Shown one piece after another: positions 42,299-51,073 of a stretch of 64,000 nt of DNA. Under the pieces are notes generated by a model. That model saw only the letters and a program-made list of their open reading frames with translations, was not told the DNA's origin and did not search any database. Position 1 is the stretch's first letter. Every line of letters starts with the position of its first letter. The translations under genes and the position numbers were made by a program. Origin of the DNA: SZUA-430 sp964646885 (GTDB lineage: Bacteria > Pseudomonadota > Alphaproteobacteria > Micropepsales > Micropepsaceae); assembly GCA_964646885.1 (NCBI GenBank), contig CAZYFM010000006.1, positions 1-64,000 of the forward strand. The letters run 5' to 3'.

Positions 42299-43237
42299 TT
42301 GAAAACGCGCATCAAGAAATCCACCGTCATCACGAGCCTCCTCGCAGGCATTGCGCTGGTACCCGTGTTCGGCGGCGCGGCAGGTGCCGACTCCAAGGAC
42401 TGGTGGCTCGATGTCGAAGGTGGCGTCGAGTATTCGGACAACGTTGCGCTTGAACAGAGCGATGCGAACAGTCTTTCGGGAGACGTGGCGGCCGTTTTCG
42501 AACTCGACACCGGATACAAGCTCGTCGACGAGAAGGACGCACGGGTCGAGGTTGGCTACAACTTCTACCAGAGCCTCTACCAGGACCTGACCGAGTACGA
42601 CTGGCAGTCGCACAATCCGAGCCTGAGCGCATGGATCAAGCGCGGCGGCATCAAGCTGGGCTTCGAATATTCGTATACGAACTCGCTTCTGGACGACAGC
42701 TTCTTCCTTGAGCAGCACATGCTCTCGCCCACGATTTCCGCGTTCGTGTCCGAAGATTTCTACGTGACGGGCTACTACCGGTTCTACTCGAAGAACTACA
42801 ACGAAGATGACAATGCGCGCGATGCGGACACGCATCAGACCGGCGCTGACGTCTACTATTACTTCGACCGTCCCAATAAGGGCTTCCTGTCGTTTGGCGC
42901 AGGCTTCACCAGCGAAGACACGCAGGGCGACGAGTACGACTATGATGGCTTCATGGGACGCGTCTCGGCCCAGCATCCGATCCAGATCTTCTCGAAGAAG
43001 GGCCATGTGAAGTTCTCGTACGCCTACCAGAAGCGCGATTACGACAATGAAGTGAGCTTGGCGGGTCCCGGCACGCGCGAAGACGACCGCCACACCCTCA
43101 AGCTCATCACCAATGTTGAAATTGACGACAACCTGAAGGCCGGCGTGGAACTGCGCCGCGTCACGCGTCAGTCCAACCTGGCGGCCTCGGACTACGAAGA
43201 GAACGTGGGTGCCATGTCCCTGCGCTACAGCTTCTGA
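42299..43237 (+). CDS. Outer-membrane beta-barrel protein
   Basis: A 312-residue protein with a signal peptide (cleavage near GAD, about residue 31) and long alternating aromatic strands (e.g. KLGFEYSYTNSLL, DFYVTGYYRFYSKNY), ending in MSLRYSF with the terminal Phe typical of outer-membrane barrels. The family is not clear; it resembles BBP2-like or Slam C-terminal-type barrels. It starts with TTG 42299, supported by GGAG 7 bases upstream. It stands between the subtilase and the type I secretion genes, with its own terminator. Confidence 0.78.
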   Translation: MKTRIKKSTVITSLLAGIALVPVFGGAAGADSKDWWLDVEGGVEYSDNVALEQSDANSLSGDVAAVFELDTGYKLVDEKDARVEVGYNFYQSLYQDLTEYDWQSHNPSLSAWIKRGGIKLGFEYSYTNSLLDDSFFLEQHMLSPTISAFVSEDFYVTGYYRFYSKNYNEDDNARDADTHQTGADVYYYFDRPNKGFLSFGAGFTSEDTQGDEYDYDGFMGRVSAQHPIQIFSKKGHVKFSYAYQKRDYDNEVSLAGPGTREDDRHTLKLITNVEIDDNLKAGVELRRVTRQSNLAASDYEENVGAMSLRYSF

Positions 43238-43592
43238 CCCGGTTTGCGATAATCAGAGTTAATATCAGGGGGGCTCCAAGCCCCCCTTTTCTTTGGGACA
43301 GACAGGCGCGTTGGCCCGGGCTACCCCTATTGGGAACACCTTCCCCTCCAGATTTGGGGATGCATCGACCCATTTCGATCCACCCCGTTGCGAATAAGCA
43401 CCCGACGGGAATATTTTCGGCCAGTTGGAATAATCCTTCTGACTGACGCTATTGTCTAACCATAACAGCTCGTCTGGCACGGTTATTGAACGATCAGGCG
43501 AAGGAAACATTGGGGGCAGGCTTGTCCAGTAACCAAGAAATTTGCACTTGCGCCCTTGCGGCGGCGAGAGCCGCTCAGCGGGAGGCTGTGCA
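43238..43592. other. 355-base intergenic region before the type I secretion genes
   Basis: Apart from the barrel-gene terminator at its start, I see no gene here. A 29-codon frame at 43360-43449 lacks a spaced ribosome-binding site. The region probably holds the promoter of the ABC transporter gene, but I cannot place its elements confidently. Confidence 0.5.
43267..43294 (+). terminator. Rho-independent terminator after the barrel gene
   Basis: AGGGGGGCT (43267-43275) pairs with AGCCCCCCT (43279-43287) around a 3-base loop, followed by TTTCTTT. Confidence 0.9.
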
Positions 43593-45353
43593 ATGAACAA
43601 GAATAGCGCCAGCATCATTGGCAATTTCCTGCACAGGTCGAGAAACGTCTTCATCAGCGCGGGCGTGTTCAGCCTGTTCGTGAACCTCGCCATGCTGAAC
43701 AGCCCCCTGTTCATGCTGCAGGTCTACGACCGGGTCATGACTTCGCAGAGCAAGGACACGCTGCTGTTCCTGACGCTCCTTTCCGTCGGCGTGCTGCTGT
43801 TCCAGGCCCTTGTAGAGGTGGTCCGCTCGGACCTTCTGGTCCGTGCAAGCTCGCAACTCGACAATGAACTGAGAGACCACACGTTCGGCATTTCCATGGG
43901 CAAGGAGCCCACGGAGGTGTCCAGCGCACATGGCCTGCGCGACCTCGAAACGATCCGATCGTTCCTGGCCAGCCCCGCGCTCATCGCACTCTTCGATGCA
44001 CCGTGGACGCCGATTTTCCTCTTTATCGTTTTCCTGCTGCATCCCGCGCTTGGCTGCCTTGCGCTGGCCGGTGCGCTCGTGATCGTCGGGCTTGCCTATC
44101 TCAGCGAAATCGCGACCGGCAAGCCGCTGACCGAGGCGGCGCAGGCCCACCGCGATTCAGAGTTCTTCGTGAACACGCTCCACAACAATGCCGAATCCGC
44201 ACGCTCGATGGGCATGGTCAAGAACGTGCAGAGACGCTGGGAAGAGCACCACGAAGCGAGCCTTGCGTGGCAGGTTCTTGCCAGTGATCGCGCGTCGCGC
44301 CTCAGCGCGGCGGCAAAGTTTGCGCGGCAGCTCCTGCAGATCCTGTCACTGGCGCTCGGCGCCTATCTCGCCCTGGAGAACGAGATCTCCGCGGGTGCCA
44401 TCGTTGCGACGTCCATCATCATGGGTCGCGCCCTTGCTCCCATCGAGGCCTCGATCGGCCAGTGGAAGCGTTTCGTGCAGGTCCGCCAGGCTTATGGGCG
44501 CCTGTCCGCAGTCCTCAAGACCATCAAGGATGCGCCGCGCACCGAACTCCCGCCGACGGTCGGCAAGTTCTCGCTGGAAGACGTGTGGATGAAGTTCCCG
44601 GGCGCCAAGGAGCCTGCGCTGCGCAATGTCGCTTTCGAGCTGAACGCGGGAGACGTGCTGGGCATCATCGGCGCCACCGGGTCCGGCAAGACGACGCTCG
44701 CCCGCCTGATGATCGGCGCCGTCAAGCCGTCGGCTGGCAACGTCAGGCTGGATGGTGTCGAGGTGTCGGACTGGTCGCCAACCGACCTTGGTCCCCAGAT
44801 TGGCTACCTCGCGCAGGATGTTGAACTGATGGAGGGTACCGTCGCGGAGAACATCTCACGCTATGGCTCCCACGACTCGACGGCAATCATCGAAGCAGCC
44901 AAGATTGCCAGCGCCCACGACTTCATCCTCACGCTGCCACAGGCCTATGACACCGTCATCGGCGAGCGCGGAAAGCTGCTTTCCGGTGGCCAGCGCCAAC
45001 GCGTGGCCCTTGCACGCGCCGTCTATGGAAACTCTCGCGTGGTCGTGCTGGACGAACCCAACGCCAATCTCGACGCAGCCGGCGAGGCAGATCTTCGCCG
45101 CGCAGTCGAGATCCTCAAGCAGCAGAACCGCACCGTCATCATCATCACGCACCGGCCCGGCATCCTGCCGGCGGTCGACAAGCTTGCGGTGATGAAGGCC
45201 GGACAGATCGTATCGTTCGGTCCTCGCGACGAAGTGCTTGCCTCCCTGAACAAGGCCGCCTCCGAAGCCCGAACGGCGCAGGCCGCAGCCCCCGCCTCCT
45301 CGAACGTGACCCCTCTCGAGACACGCCATGCAAATAGCAAAGCCCAGCCCTAG
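43593..45353 (+). CDS. Type I secretion ABC permease/ATPase (PrtD/RsaD-like)
   Basis: A 586-residue half-transporter with an N-terminal six-helix domain and a C-terminal ATPase: Walker A GATGSGKTT, signature LSGGQRQRVALARA, Walker B VVVLDEPNANLD and the H-loop IIITHRP. The N-terminus directly enters the membrane domain with no C39-like peptidase part, as in PrtD/RsaD exporters of RTX proteases and S-layer proteins. ATG 43593 has GGGAGG 7 bases upstream. The membrane-fusion gene follows with a 26-base overlap. No RTX substrate or TolC gene is in the window. Confidence 0.93.
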   Translation: MNKNSASIIGNFLHRSRNVFISAGVFSLFVNLAMLNSPLFMLQVYDRVMTSQSKDTLLFLTLLSVGVLLFQALVEVVRSDLLVRASSQLDNELRDHTFGISMGKEPTEVSSAHGLRDLETIRSFLASPALIALFDAPWTPIFLFIVFLLHPALGCLALAGALVIVGLAYLSEIATGKPLTEAAQAHRDSEFFVNTLHNNAESARSMGMVKNVQRRWEEHHEASLAWQVLASDRASRLSAAAKFARQLLQILSLALGAYLALENEISAGAIVATSIIMGRALAPIEASIGQWKRFVQVRQAYGRLSAVLKTIKDAPRTELPPTVGKFSLEDVWMKFPGAKEPALRNVAFELNAGDVLGIIGATGSGKTTLARLMIGAVKPSAGNVRLDGVEVSDWSPTDLGPQIGYLAQDVELMEGTVAENISRYGSHDSTAIIEAAKIASAHDFILTLPQAYDTVIGERGKLLSGGQRQRVALARAVYGNSRVVVLDEPNANLDAAGEADLRRAVEILKQQNRTVIIITHRPGILPAVDKLAVMKAGQIVSFGPRDEVLASLNKAASEARTAQAAAPASSNVTPLETRHANSKAQP

Positions 45354-46671
45354 ACGCCCCAACTGGCCGGACAAGATTCCCAGCCTGCCGACGAACACCA
45401 GGCGGGCGATGATCTTCGGCTTCGCCATCATCGGGCTGACCGTCGGCGGCTTCGGCATCTGGAGCGTCACGGCTCCGATCGCGAGCGCCGTCGTCGCCAA
45501 CGGACAGGTTGTCGTTGCCTCCAAGCGCAAGCAGATCCAGCACCCCACGGGCGGCGCGATCCGCAAGATCACGGTCGAAGACGGCCAGCATGTCCGCGAA
45601 GGAGACGTGCTGGTTGAACTGGAAGATGCTGACGCGCTCGAGCGCTACACGCGCGGTCGCGACTCCTACTTCCTGGCGCTGGCCACGGAAGCGCGCATGC
45701 AGGCCGAGATCGCCGAGGCCGAGGAGCCCCAGTTCTCGCCGGTCCTGCTCGACGCCGCCGCCAAGATTCCTGCGGTGCAGAACATCGTCGACGGCCAGAA
45801 GCAGCTTTACACGGCGCGCCAGCTTGAACTGCACGGGCAGCTGTCGATGATCGAGCAGCAGCACGACCAGTTGAAGAACGAGCTGAATGCGCTTGAGTCC
45901 GATCGAAAGACCGCGCGCCAGCAGATCGACCTGTCGCAGAAGGAGCTGTCGGTCGTCGATGACCTCTACAAGAAAGGCTATACGACCCGCACGCGCGTCT
46001 TCTCGCTCAACCGGGACATTTCGCAGCTGAGCGGCAGCGTGGAGCGCACGACCGCGATGATTGCGCGGACGCGCAGCTCGCTGATGGAAGTGGAGCTCAA
46101 GCTCCTCCAGGCCAAGAACCAGATCAAGTCGACCGTCCAGTCCGAGCTGCGTGAAGTCCAGGCGCGGATCCCCAACCTGAAGGAACAGTACCGGGCGGCC
46201 GAGCAGGCTTATGAACGCATGACCATCCGGGCGCCCGTCGCCGGCTTCGTTCTGGCGCCGCGCATGACGACCGTGGGTTCGGTGGTGCGGCCGGGCGAGA
46301 CCATCATGGAAATCGTTCCGCGTGACGACCGCCTGATGGTTGAAGTCCAGATCCGCCCGAGCGACGTCGATTCCGTGTCGATCGGCCTGCCGACGGAAGT
46401 GCGGTTCACGGGTCTCAGCCAGCGTGAGTTCCCGATGATCCATGGGCGCGTCGCCTACATCTCGGCAGACTCCATCCAGGATCCCCGTTCAAACGCGACC
46501 TACTTCGTGGCGCACGTCGATGTGCCTGACAGCGAGCTGCATCGCCTGGGCAAGCAGGGCGTTCAGCCGGGCATGCCGGCGGCCGTCATGATCAAGACCG
46601 GCGAGCGGACTGCCCTCGCCTACCTCACGCAGCCGCTGAGGGAGAGCATCAACCGGGCCTGGCGCGAATAG
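45328..46671 (+). CDS. Type I secretion membrane fusion protein (HlyD/PrtE/RsaE-like)
   Basis: A 447-residue adaptor: cytoplasmic tail, one membrane helix (about residues 30-50), first half-lipoyl strand, a long coiled-coil hairpin (about residues 150-290), second lipoyl half (YERMTIRAPVAGFVLAPR) and a beta-barrel end (QGVQPGMPAAVMIKTGERTALAYL), matching the HlyD type I secretion MFP family. It overlaps the ABC gene by 26 bases and is followed by a strong terminator, so the two form a two-gene operon. Confidence 0.93.
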   Translation: MQIAKPSPRRPNWPDKIPSLPTNTRRAMIFGFAIIGLTVGGFGIWSVTAPIASAVVANGQVVVASKRKQIQHPTGGAIRKITVEDGQHVREGDVLVELEDADALERYTRGRDSYFLALATEARMQAEIAEAEEPQFSPVLLDAAAKIPAVQNIVDGQKQLYTARQLELHGQLSMIEQQHDQLKNELNALESDRKTARQQIDLSQKELSVVDDLYKKGYTTRTRVFSLNRDISQLSGSVERTTAMIARTRSSLMEVELKLLQAKNQIKSTVQSELREVQARIPNLKEQYRAAEQAYERMTIRAPVAGFVLAPRMTTVGSVVRPGETIMEIVPRDDRLMVEVQIRPSDVDSVSIGLPTEVRFTGLSQREFPMIHGRVAYISADSIQDPRSNATYFVAHVDVPDSELHRLGKQGVQPGMPAAVMIKTGERTALAYLTQPLRESINRAWRE

Positions 46672-46712
46672 GTCGGCGCCGGAACGGACGCAAACGCAAA
46701 GATGTTGAACAC

Positions 46713-46744
46713 GAGGCGCCCTCATCGGGCGCCTCTTCGTTTTC
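46713..46744 (+). terminator. Rho-independent terminator after the type I secretion operon
   Basis: GAGGCGCCC (46713-46721) pairs with GGGCGCCTC (46727-46735) around a 5-base loop, followed by TTCGTTTTC. It also faces the end of the convergent CinY-like gene. Confidence 0.8.
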
Positions 46745-46766
46745 GGGGGCCTGCTTGTTCGGACGC

Positions 46767-48158
46767 CTACTTGCCAGACTGCCTCTGGTGAGCGTCGAGG
46801 ACACAAGTGGCGAAGAGCCGTGTCAGGAGCGACATTTCCTTTTTCGGGTCGGGCTTCGGCAGGGCCAGCTCGGCCTTGTATGCGTCCCGCGCGGCTTGCG
46901 AGAGCGCGGGCAGCTTGCGGCGCAGTTCAGCCGGACAGGCGCCCCAATAGGCCAGCTGGTCAACGGCTGCCTTGCTGGCCGCCGCCTTGCCGTCCTGCGA
47001 CGTTGACCCGTTGATGACGAAGGCCCGCGTCACGTCCGTTTCCTCGATCACGCAATACTTCGCGAGCGCCTCGAAGCGGGTCTGCGCGCCCGCGCGTTCT
47101 TCCTCGGAAGGTGTCAGGCCGGGCGTGTAGACGTCCTCGTCCGCCGGCAGCTCTGCCGCCAGCTCGCGATTGGAGCAGACCTTCTCCGAGACCGCGCGCT
47201 GTTCGCATGCCTTTGGATCGTAGCCGTCCCGCTGCAGCATGCAGATGATGGTGGCTCCCCTTGTGCGGCCATAGGTAGCCATGACCCGTTCGCGGAAGTA
47301 GGCCCACTTGTCGGCCGTGTCCTCAACGGCAGCCCTCACGGCGCGCGAGAAATTCCCGTTGATCGCGCCGCGTGGTGTCGTGCCAATGCCTCCCGCCCCT
47401 CGTCCAATGGGCCCGGTGGACTTGGAGAGGTCCTTGCGCAGAACCCGGATCTTGCCGACCAGCGGCGGCAATGCGCCATACTCGCATCCAATGGTGACCC
47501 CCATCAGGTGCAAATCACCCGGGCATCCGCTGATCAGGCCTTCGGGCAGCTTTTCCTGGAGGCGCAGGTCCAGCCACGGTGCGCGTCCCGATTGGCCCAG
47601 CCCTGGCGGATTGAGGCTGGTCTCGACGCCGCTACGGGGACGGTCGACCCAATTCGTGTGGGCATAGAAATCCTGCGAAGCGTGGAATGCGAGACCGAGG
47701 TGCGACAGGACACGACACTTTGCGGAGCCGCCCTGTTCGTTGAAGTCGCAATCGAGAGCGACATCTTCCGGAGACGCCTTGAGCAGGCCGCGCGCGTGCT
47801 CCACCGCCTTCTCGATGCTTGAAGAGATGAAGTCCCGGCACGCGCCGAGCGCTGCGCCGGCCTGTTCTCGCGTCTGACCGTATCCGCCTTCCTGTTCGAG
47901 GTAGTCTCCGCCGTCACAGTGAGCCGGAGCATGTCCCAGCAGGTCCCGGTCAGGATCATCGGGTGCGCCCACGGCGCCCGGGAACTCCCCTTCGCCTGCC
48001 AGCTGCTTCAGCGTGAGAGGTTCAAGATCCCTGAGCGCAGCGCGCGTGATCTTCTCGTGCTCCGAACCAAGGTTGTTCTCGCCGGGCTCGATGCCGAATG
48101 CGAAGGCTCCGCCGGCAGCGAACATGACAGCCGATGCAAGAATGATGATGCGCTTCAT
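46767..48158 (-). CDS. Secreted CinY/HET-C-like protein (putative zinc-dependent phospholipase fold)
   Basis: A 463-residue exported protein with a signal peptide (cleavage after AFA, about residue 20). Conserved parts are SEHEKITRAALRDLEPLTL near the N-terminus, FPGAVGAPDDPDRDLLGHAP with HCDGGDYL, and LGLAFHASQDFYAHTNWVD. The spread His/Asp pattern and the ASQDFYAHTNWVD core recall CinY of Streptomyces and HET-C/phospholipase C-type zinc proteins. Activity is unproven. Eight or more cysteines suggest disulfides. ATG 48158 begins the signal peptide. It converges on the type I secretion operon. Confidence 0.72.
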   Translation of the reverse strand: MKRIIILASAVMFAAGGAFAFGIEPGENNLGSEHEKITRAALRDLEPLTLKQLAGEGEFPGAVGAPDDPDRDLLGHAPAHCDGGDYLEQEGGYGQTREQAGAALGACRDFISSSIEKAVEHARGLLKASPEDVALDCDFNEQGGSAKCRVLSHLGLAFHASQDFYAHTNWVDRPRSGVETSLNPPGLGQSGRAPWLDLRLQEKLPEGLISGCPGDLHLMGVTIGCEYGALPPLVGKIRVLRKDLSKSTGPIGRGAGGIGTTPRGAINGNFSRAVRAAVEDTADKWAYFRERVMATYGRTRGATIICMLQRDGYDPKACEQRAVSEKVCSNRELAAELPADEDVYTPGLTPSEEERAGAQTRFEALAKYCVIEETDVTRAFVINGSTSQDGKAAASKAAVDQLAYWGACPAELRRKLPALSQAARDAYKAELALPKPDPKKEMSLLTRLFATCVLDAHQRQSGK

Positions 48159-48219
48159 GGAGTTCCGTCCTGTTGGGCGGATGAATAGCAAACAAGGCTT
48201 CGGCCTGCCAGCCGCGTGA

Positions 48220-49152
48220 TTACTTGTGATCGAGGGCGGAAACCGCCTCAAGGCCCGCCGGGTCCTGATGGGTGAGGACCTCGGCGTCCGGGAAGGCTTT
48301 CCGGATCTCGGCCTCCACCTCGTCACTGACACGGTGCGCCTCCGACAGCGTCATGTCAGCCGGAAGTTCCAGATGCAGCTGAATGAAGGCGTTCTGGCCC
48401 GCACGTCGCGTGCGCAGGTCGTGCAGGCTGATGACGTCCCGGTGGGACTTCACGATCGCCTTGATGCGCGCCCGGTCTGCTTCATCAAACTCGGTGTCCA
48501 TCAGCTCCTGATAGGAGCCCTGGAGGATCTTGAACGCGCCCCAGCCGATCGTGGCCGCGATGGCGAGGCCAATCAGGGGATCTGCCGCCGTAAACCCCCA
48601 ATAGCCCGCAAGCATGAAGGCAACCACCACGCCCGCATTGGTGGCAATGTCGGTGACATAGTGCAACTGGTCCGCGCCAATCGCGAGAGACCTCGTGCGT
48701 GCCATCACGTAGCGCTGGAACAGCACGAGGGCGATCGTCAATGTCATCGACGCGCCCATGACGGCCAGCCCCAGCGTGGTCTGCTCAATGGGCCGCGGCA
48801 AAAACAACCGGTCCAGCGACTCGAACAGCAAGAATGCGGCGGACCCTCCAATGAATGCGGCCTGGCCGAGACCCGCCAGTGCTTCAGCCTTGCCGTGGCC
48901 AAAGCGATGCTCTTCGTCGGCCGGCGTTAGCGCGTGGCTCACAGCGATCAGGTTCAGTCCCGAGGCCACGAGGTCGAGCGTGCTGTCGACGAGGGATGCC
49001 AGCATCGACACGGATCCGGTCGCCGTCCACGCCCAAAGCTTGATGGCAATGAGGGAGCCTGCAACGGCCACAGCGGCGCGCGTTGCCAGTCGCTTGAGCC
49101 TGGAGGCTTCCGCTGCCGAGATGACCGACGACAGTGGCGCTGTCGCCGTCAT
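48220..49152 (-). CDS. Cation diffusion facilitator (CDF/FieF-like) metal exporter
   Basis: A 310-residue six-helix transporter. The metal sites of the family are visible in helix 2 (SLVDSTLDL) and helix 5 (HYVTDIATN), with HRFGHGKAEAL in the loop, and a cytoplasmic ferredoxin-like domain with SLHDLRTRRAG and AEVLTHQDP. It exports Zn2+, Fe2+ or similar ions for H+. ATG 49152 overlaps the pdxH stop (ATGA); the open frame to 49701 lies inside pdxH. Confidence 0.92.
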   Translation of the reverse strand: MTATAPLSSVISAAEASRLKRLATRAAVAVAGSLIAIKLWAWTATGSVSMLASLVDSTLDLVASGLNLIAVSHALTPADEEHRFGHGKAEALAGLGQAAFIGGSAAFLLFESLDRLFLPRPIEQTTLGLAVMGASMTLTIALVLFQRYVMARTRSLAIGADQLHYVTDIATNAGVVVAFMLAGYWGFTAADPLIGLAIAATIGWGAFKILQGSYQELMDTEFDEADRARIKAIVKSHRDVISLHDLRTRRAGQNAFIQLHLELPADMTLSEAHRVSDEVEAEIRKAFPDAEVLTHQDPAGLEAVSALDHK

Positions 49153-49778
49153 GGGAAGAGCCGCTCCGTATGCCATGGGGCATCGGTGCCCCTGCGGCGG
49201 AACACAAGACGGTCGTGCAGCCGGAAGGGGCGATCCCGCCAGAACTCGATTTCCACCGGCGCGAGACGGAACCCTGACCAGTGCGGCGGGCGCGGGACGC
49301 GTCCCAATGCGTACTTCGCCGCGAAGATGGCGATCTCCTTCTCGAGTTCGAAGCGGCCCTTCAGCGCCCGCGACTGCCGGGAGGCCCATGCCCCGATCTG
49401 GCTGTCCTTCGGGCGGGACGCAAAATACTCGTCGGCTTCCTGGGAAGTTACCTCGCTGATGGCACCACGAACGCGCACCTGGCGGCGCAACGACTTCCAG
49501 TGAAAGCACATTGCGGCTTTCCTGGCGGCCAGAAGCTCCCTGCCCTTCGCGCTTTCGTAGTTCGTGAAGAAAACGAACCCGCTTGCGTCGAAGCCCTTGA
49601 GCAGAACCATCCGGACGTTCGGCAGGCCATCGGGATCGACGGTCGCCAGCGCGACGGCATTGGGGTCGTTGGGCTCGCTCTTCGTGGCCATGGCGAGCCA
49701 CTCTGCAAACTGGGCAAACGGATCTTCCGACGCCTCAATACCGGACGACGCGTCCTCAATGATCTGGTCATTCTGCAT
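49149..49778 (-). CDS. pdxH: Pyridoxamine 5'-phosphate oxidase
   Basis: A 209-residue FMN enzyme that oxidises pyridoxine or pyridoxamine 5'-phosphate to pyridoxal 5'-phosphate. Typical segments: PNDPNAVALATVDPDGLPNVRMVLLKG, FFTNYESAKGREL, MCFHWKSLRRQVRVRG and the C-terminal WSGFRLAPVEIEFWRDRPFRLHDR ending in ERLFP. Lengths and motifs match PdxH. It is divergent from the Sel1 lipoprotein gene and coupled to the CDF gene downstream. Confidence 0.96.
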   Translation of the reverse strand: MQNDQIIEDASSGIEASEDPFAQFAEWLAMATKSEPNDPNAVALATVDPDGLPNVRMVLLKGFDASGFVFFTNYESAKGRELLAARKAAMCFHWKSLRRQVRVRGAISEVTSQEADEYFASRPKDSQIGAWASRQSRALKGRFELEKEIAIFAAKYALGRVPRPPHWSGFRLAPVEIEFWRDRPFRLHDRLVFRRRGTDAPWHTERLFP

Positions 49779-49892
49779 GCGATTGGCGCTGCGCTGTGTC
49801 TTGTTAAGGTAGTATACAGGCTCGTGTCAGCGTGCGCACGCGCTGTTCGCCGTGCTTACGGTTCCGTCCAGAGGCCTCTAGCGGGATAGATA

Positions 49893-50945
49893 ATGCGCCA
49901 TTTTTTCGCACTGGCAGCCTTCATTGTGCTGAGCGGCTGCGCCACCAACATCGTCGCCGAAAAAGCGTCCCGGTTCGACCAGGGCGTGGCTGCGTATGAC
50001 TCGGGCGACTACGCGACTGCCTACCGCATCTGGGACGAACTGGCGCGCGAGAACGATCTCGCGGCGATGCGTAACGTCGCTCAGCTTCTGCGCCAGGGAA
50101 AGGGTGTCCCGAAGGACGCGAAGCGCGCGTTCAAGCTCTACATGGACGCGGCCGAGAAAGGACTTGTCACGGCCATGGCGAATGTCGGTGACATGTACCT
50201 TTCCGGTGAGGGCGTGGACAAGAACGCCGAGGCTGCCGCGGCGTGGTATGCACGCGCGGCAACGGCGGGACTTTCGCTTGCCCAGTGGAAGCTTGCGGAA
50301 ATGTATGAAGCCGGCAACGGCATTCCCCGCGATCCCCAGCGCGCGCGTGCGCTTCTCGAGCGCGCCGCCCGCAACGGATATGCGCCCGCCCAGGCGAAGC
50401 TCAAATCGATGGGGGTGACGCTGAACGAGTTTGGCGAGGTCGTGCCACCACCCGCGCCGGAGAATGCAGACGCCGCGCATCAGGACGGCGGCCAGCCCAA
50501 CCTGCTTGATCGCCTCGTCGGCAATACGTCGTCAGCGCCGAAGCCGATCACGCCTCAGCCTGCGGCCAAGGGCATGTCTCCGGGCGATCCGATCCCGCCG
50601 GATGTGATGTCCAAAATGGCGCAAGCCGACCTGACTGCCGTATATGCGGGCGTGACGGCGTATGGAAAGAACGACAAGACGGCAGCCCTTTCCATCTGGC
50701 ATGGCCTCGCGGTTCGCGGGGTTTCGGACGCACAACTCAGAGTTGGCCTGATGTACGAAAGAGGCGAAGGAACGTCGCAGGACGCGATTGAAGCCTATCG
50801 CTGGCTTCGGCATGCGGTGGCGCAAGGACACCCTCTTGCCATCGCGGAACTGGCGCGAATCTCCGCGAAACTCGCGCCGGCAGAGCGGGCGATCGGCGAG
50901 TCCCTCGTTCGGGAACCCATCAACAAAGCGAAGAAACCCAATTAA
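49893..50945 (+). CDS. Sel1-repeat lipoprotein
   Basis: A 350-residue lipoprotein (lipobox LSGC, C16). At least four Sel1-like alpha-hairpin repeats are visible: AMRNVAQLLRQGKGVPKDAK, AMANVGDMYLSGEGV, AQWKLAEMYEAGNGI near residues 55-150, and AQLRVGLMYERGEGTSQD near residue 285, separated by a Pro-rich linker. Such proteins act as scaffolds in the envelope; the partner is not known. It lies 128 bases before the dnaJ-like gene. Confidence 0.85.
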   Translation: MRHFFALAAFIVLSGCATNIVAEKASRFDQGVAAYDSGDYATAYRIWDELARENDLAAMRNVAQLLRQGKGVPKDAKRAFKLYMDAAEKGLVTAMANVGDMYLSGEGVDKNAEAAAAWYARAATAGLSLAQWKLAEMYEAGNGIPRDPQRARALLERAARNGYAPAQAKLKSMGVTLNEFGEVVPPPAPENADAAHQDGGQPNLLDRLVGNTSSAPKPITPQPAAKGMSPGDPIPPDVMSKMAQADLTAVYAGVTAYGKNDKTAALSIWHGLAVRGVSDAQLRVGLMYERGEGTSQDAIEAYRWLRHAVAQGHPLAIAELARISAKLAPAERAIGESLVREPINKAKKPN

Positions 50946-51073
50946 CTTATTGAAATAGTTTAATGTTCTGCAATTCGGAACGGCGTGCACTAATGCGTGC
51001 GCCGAAACGGCTCTTCGTGTAAAAGACGGTTGCCGGGCCGGGCAGCCCGGAAAACGCATGAACGGCGCAGCGC

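Noticed and set aside
43265..43714. 149-codon minus-strand frame before the ABC transporter gene
   Set aside because: It overlaps the start of the ABC gene and the barrel terminator, has no ribosome-binding site or recognisable domain, and is not credible as a T1SS substrate.
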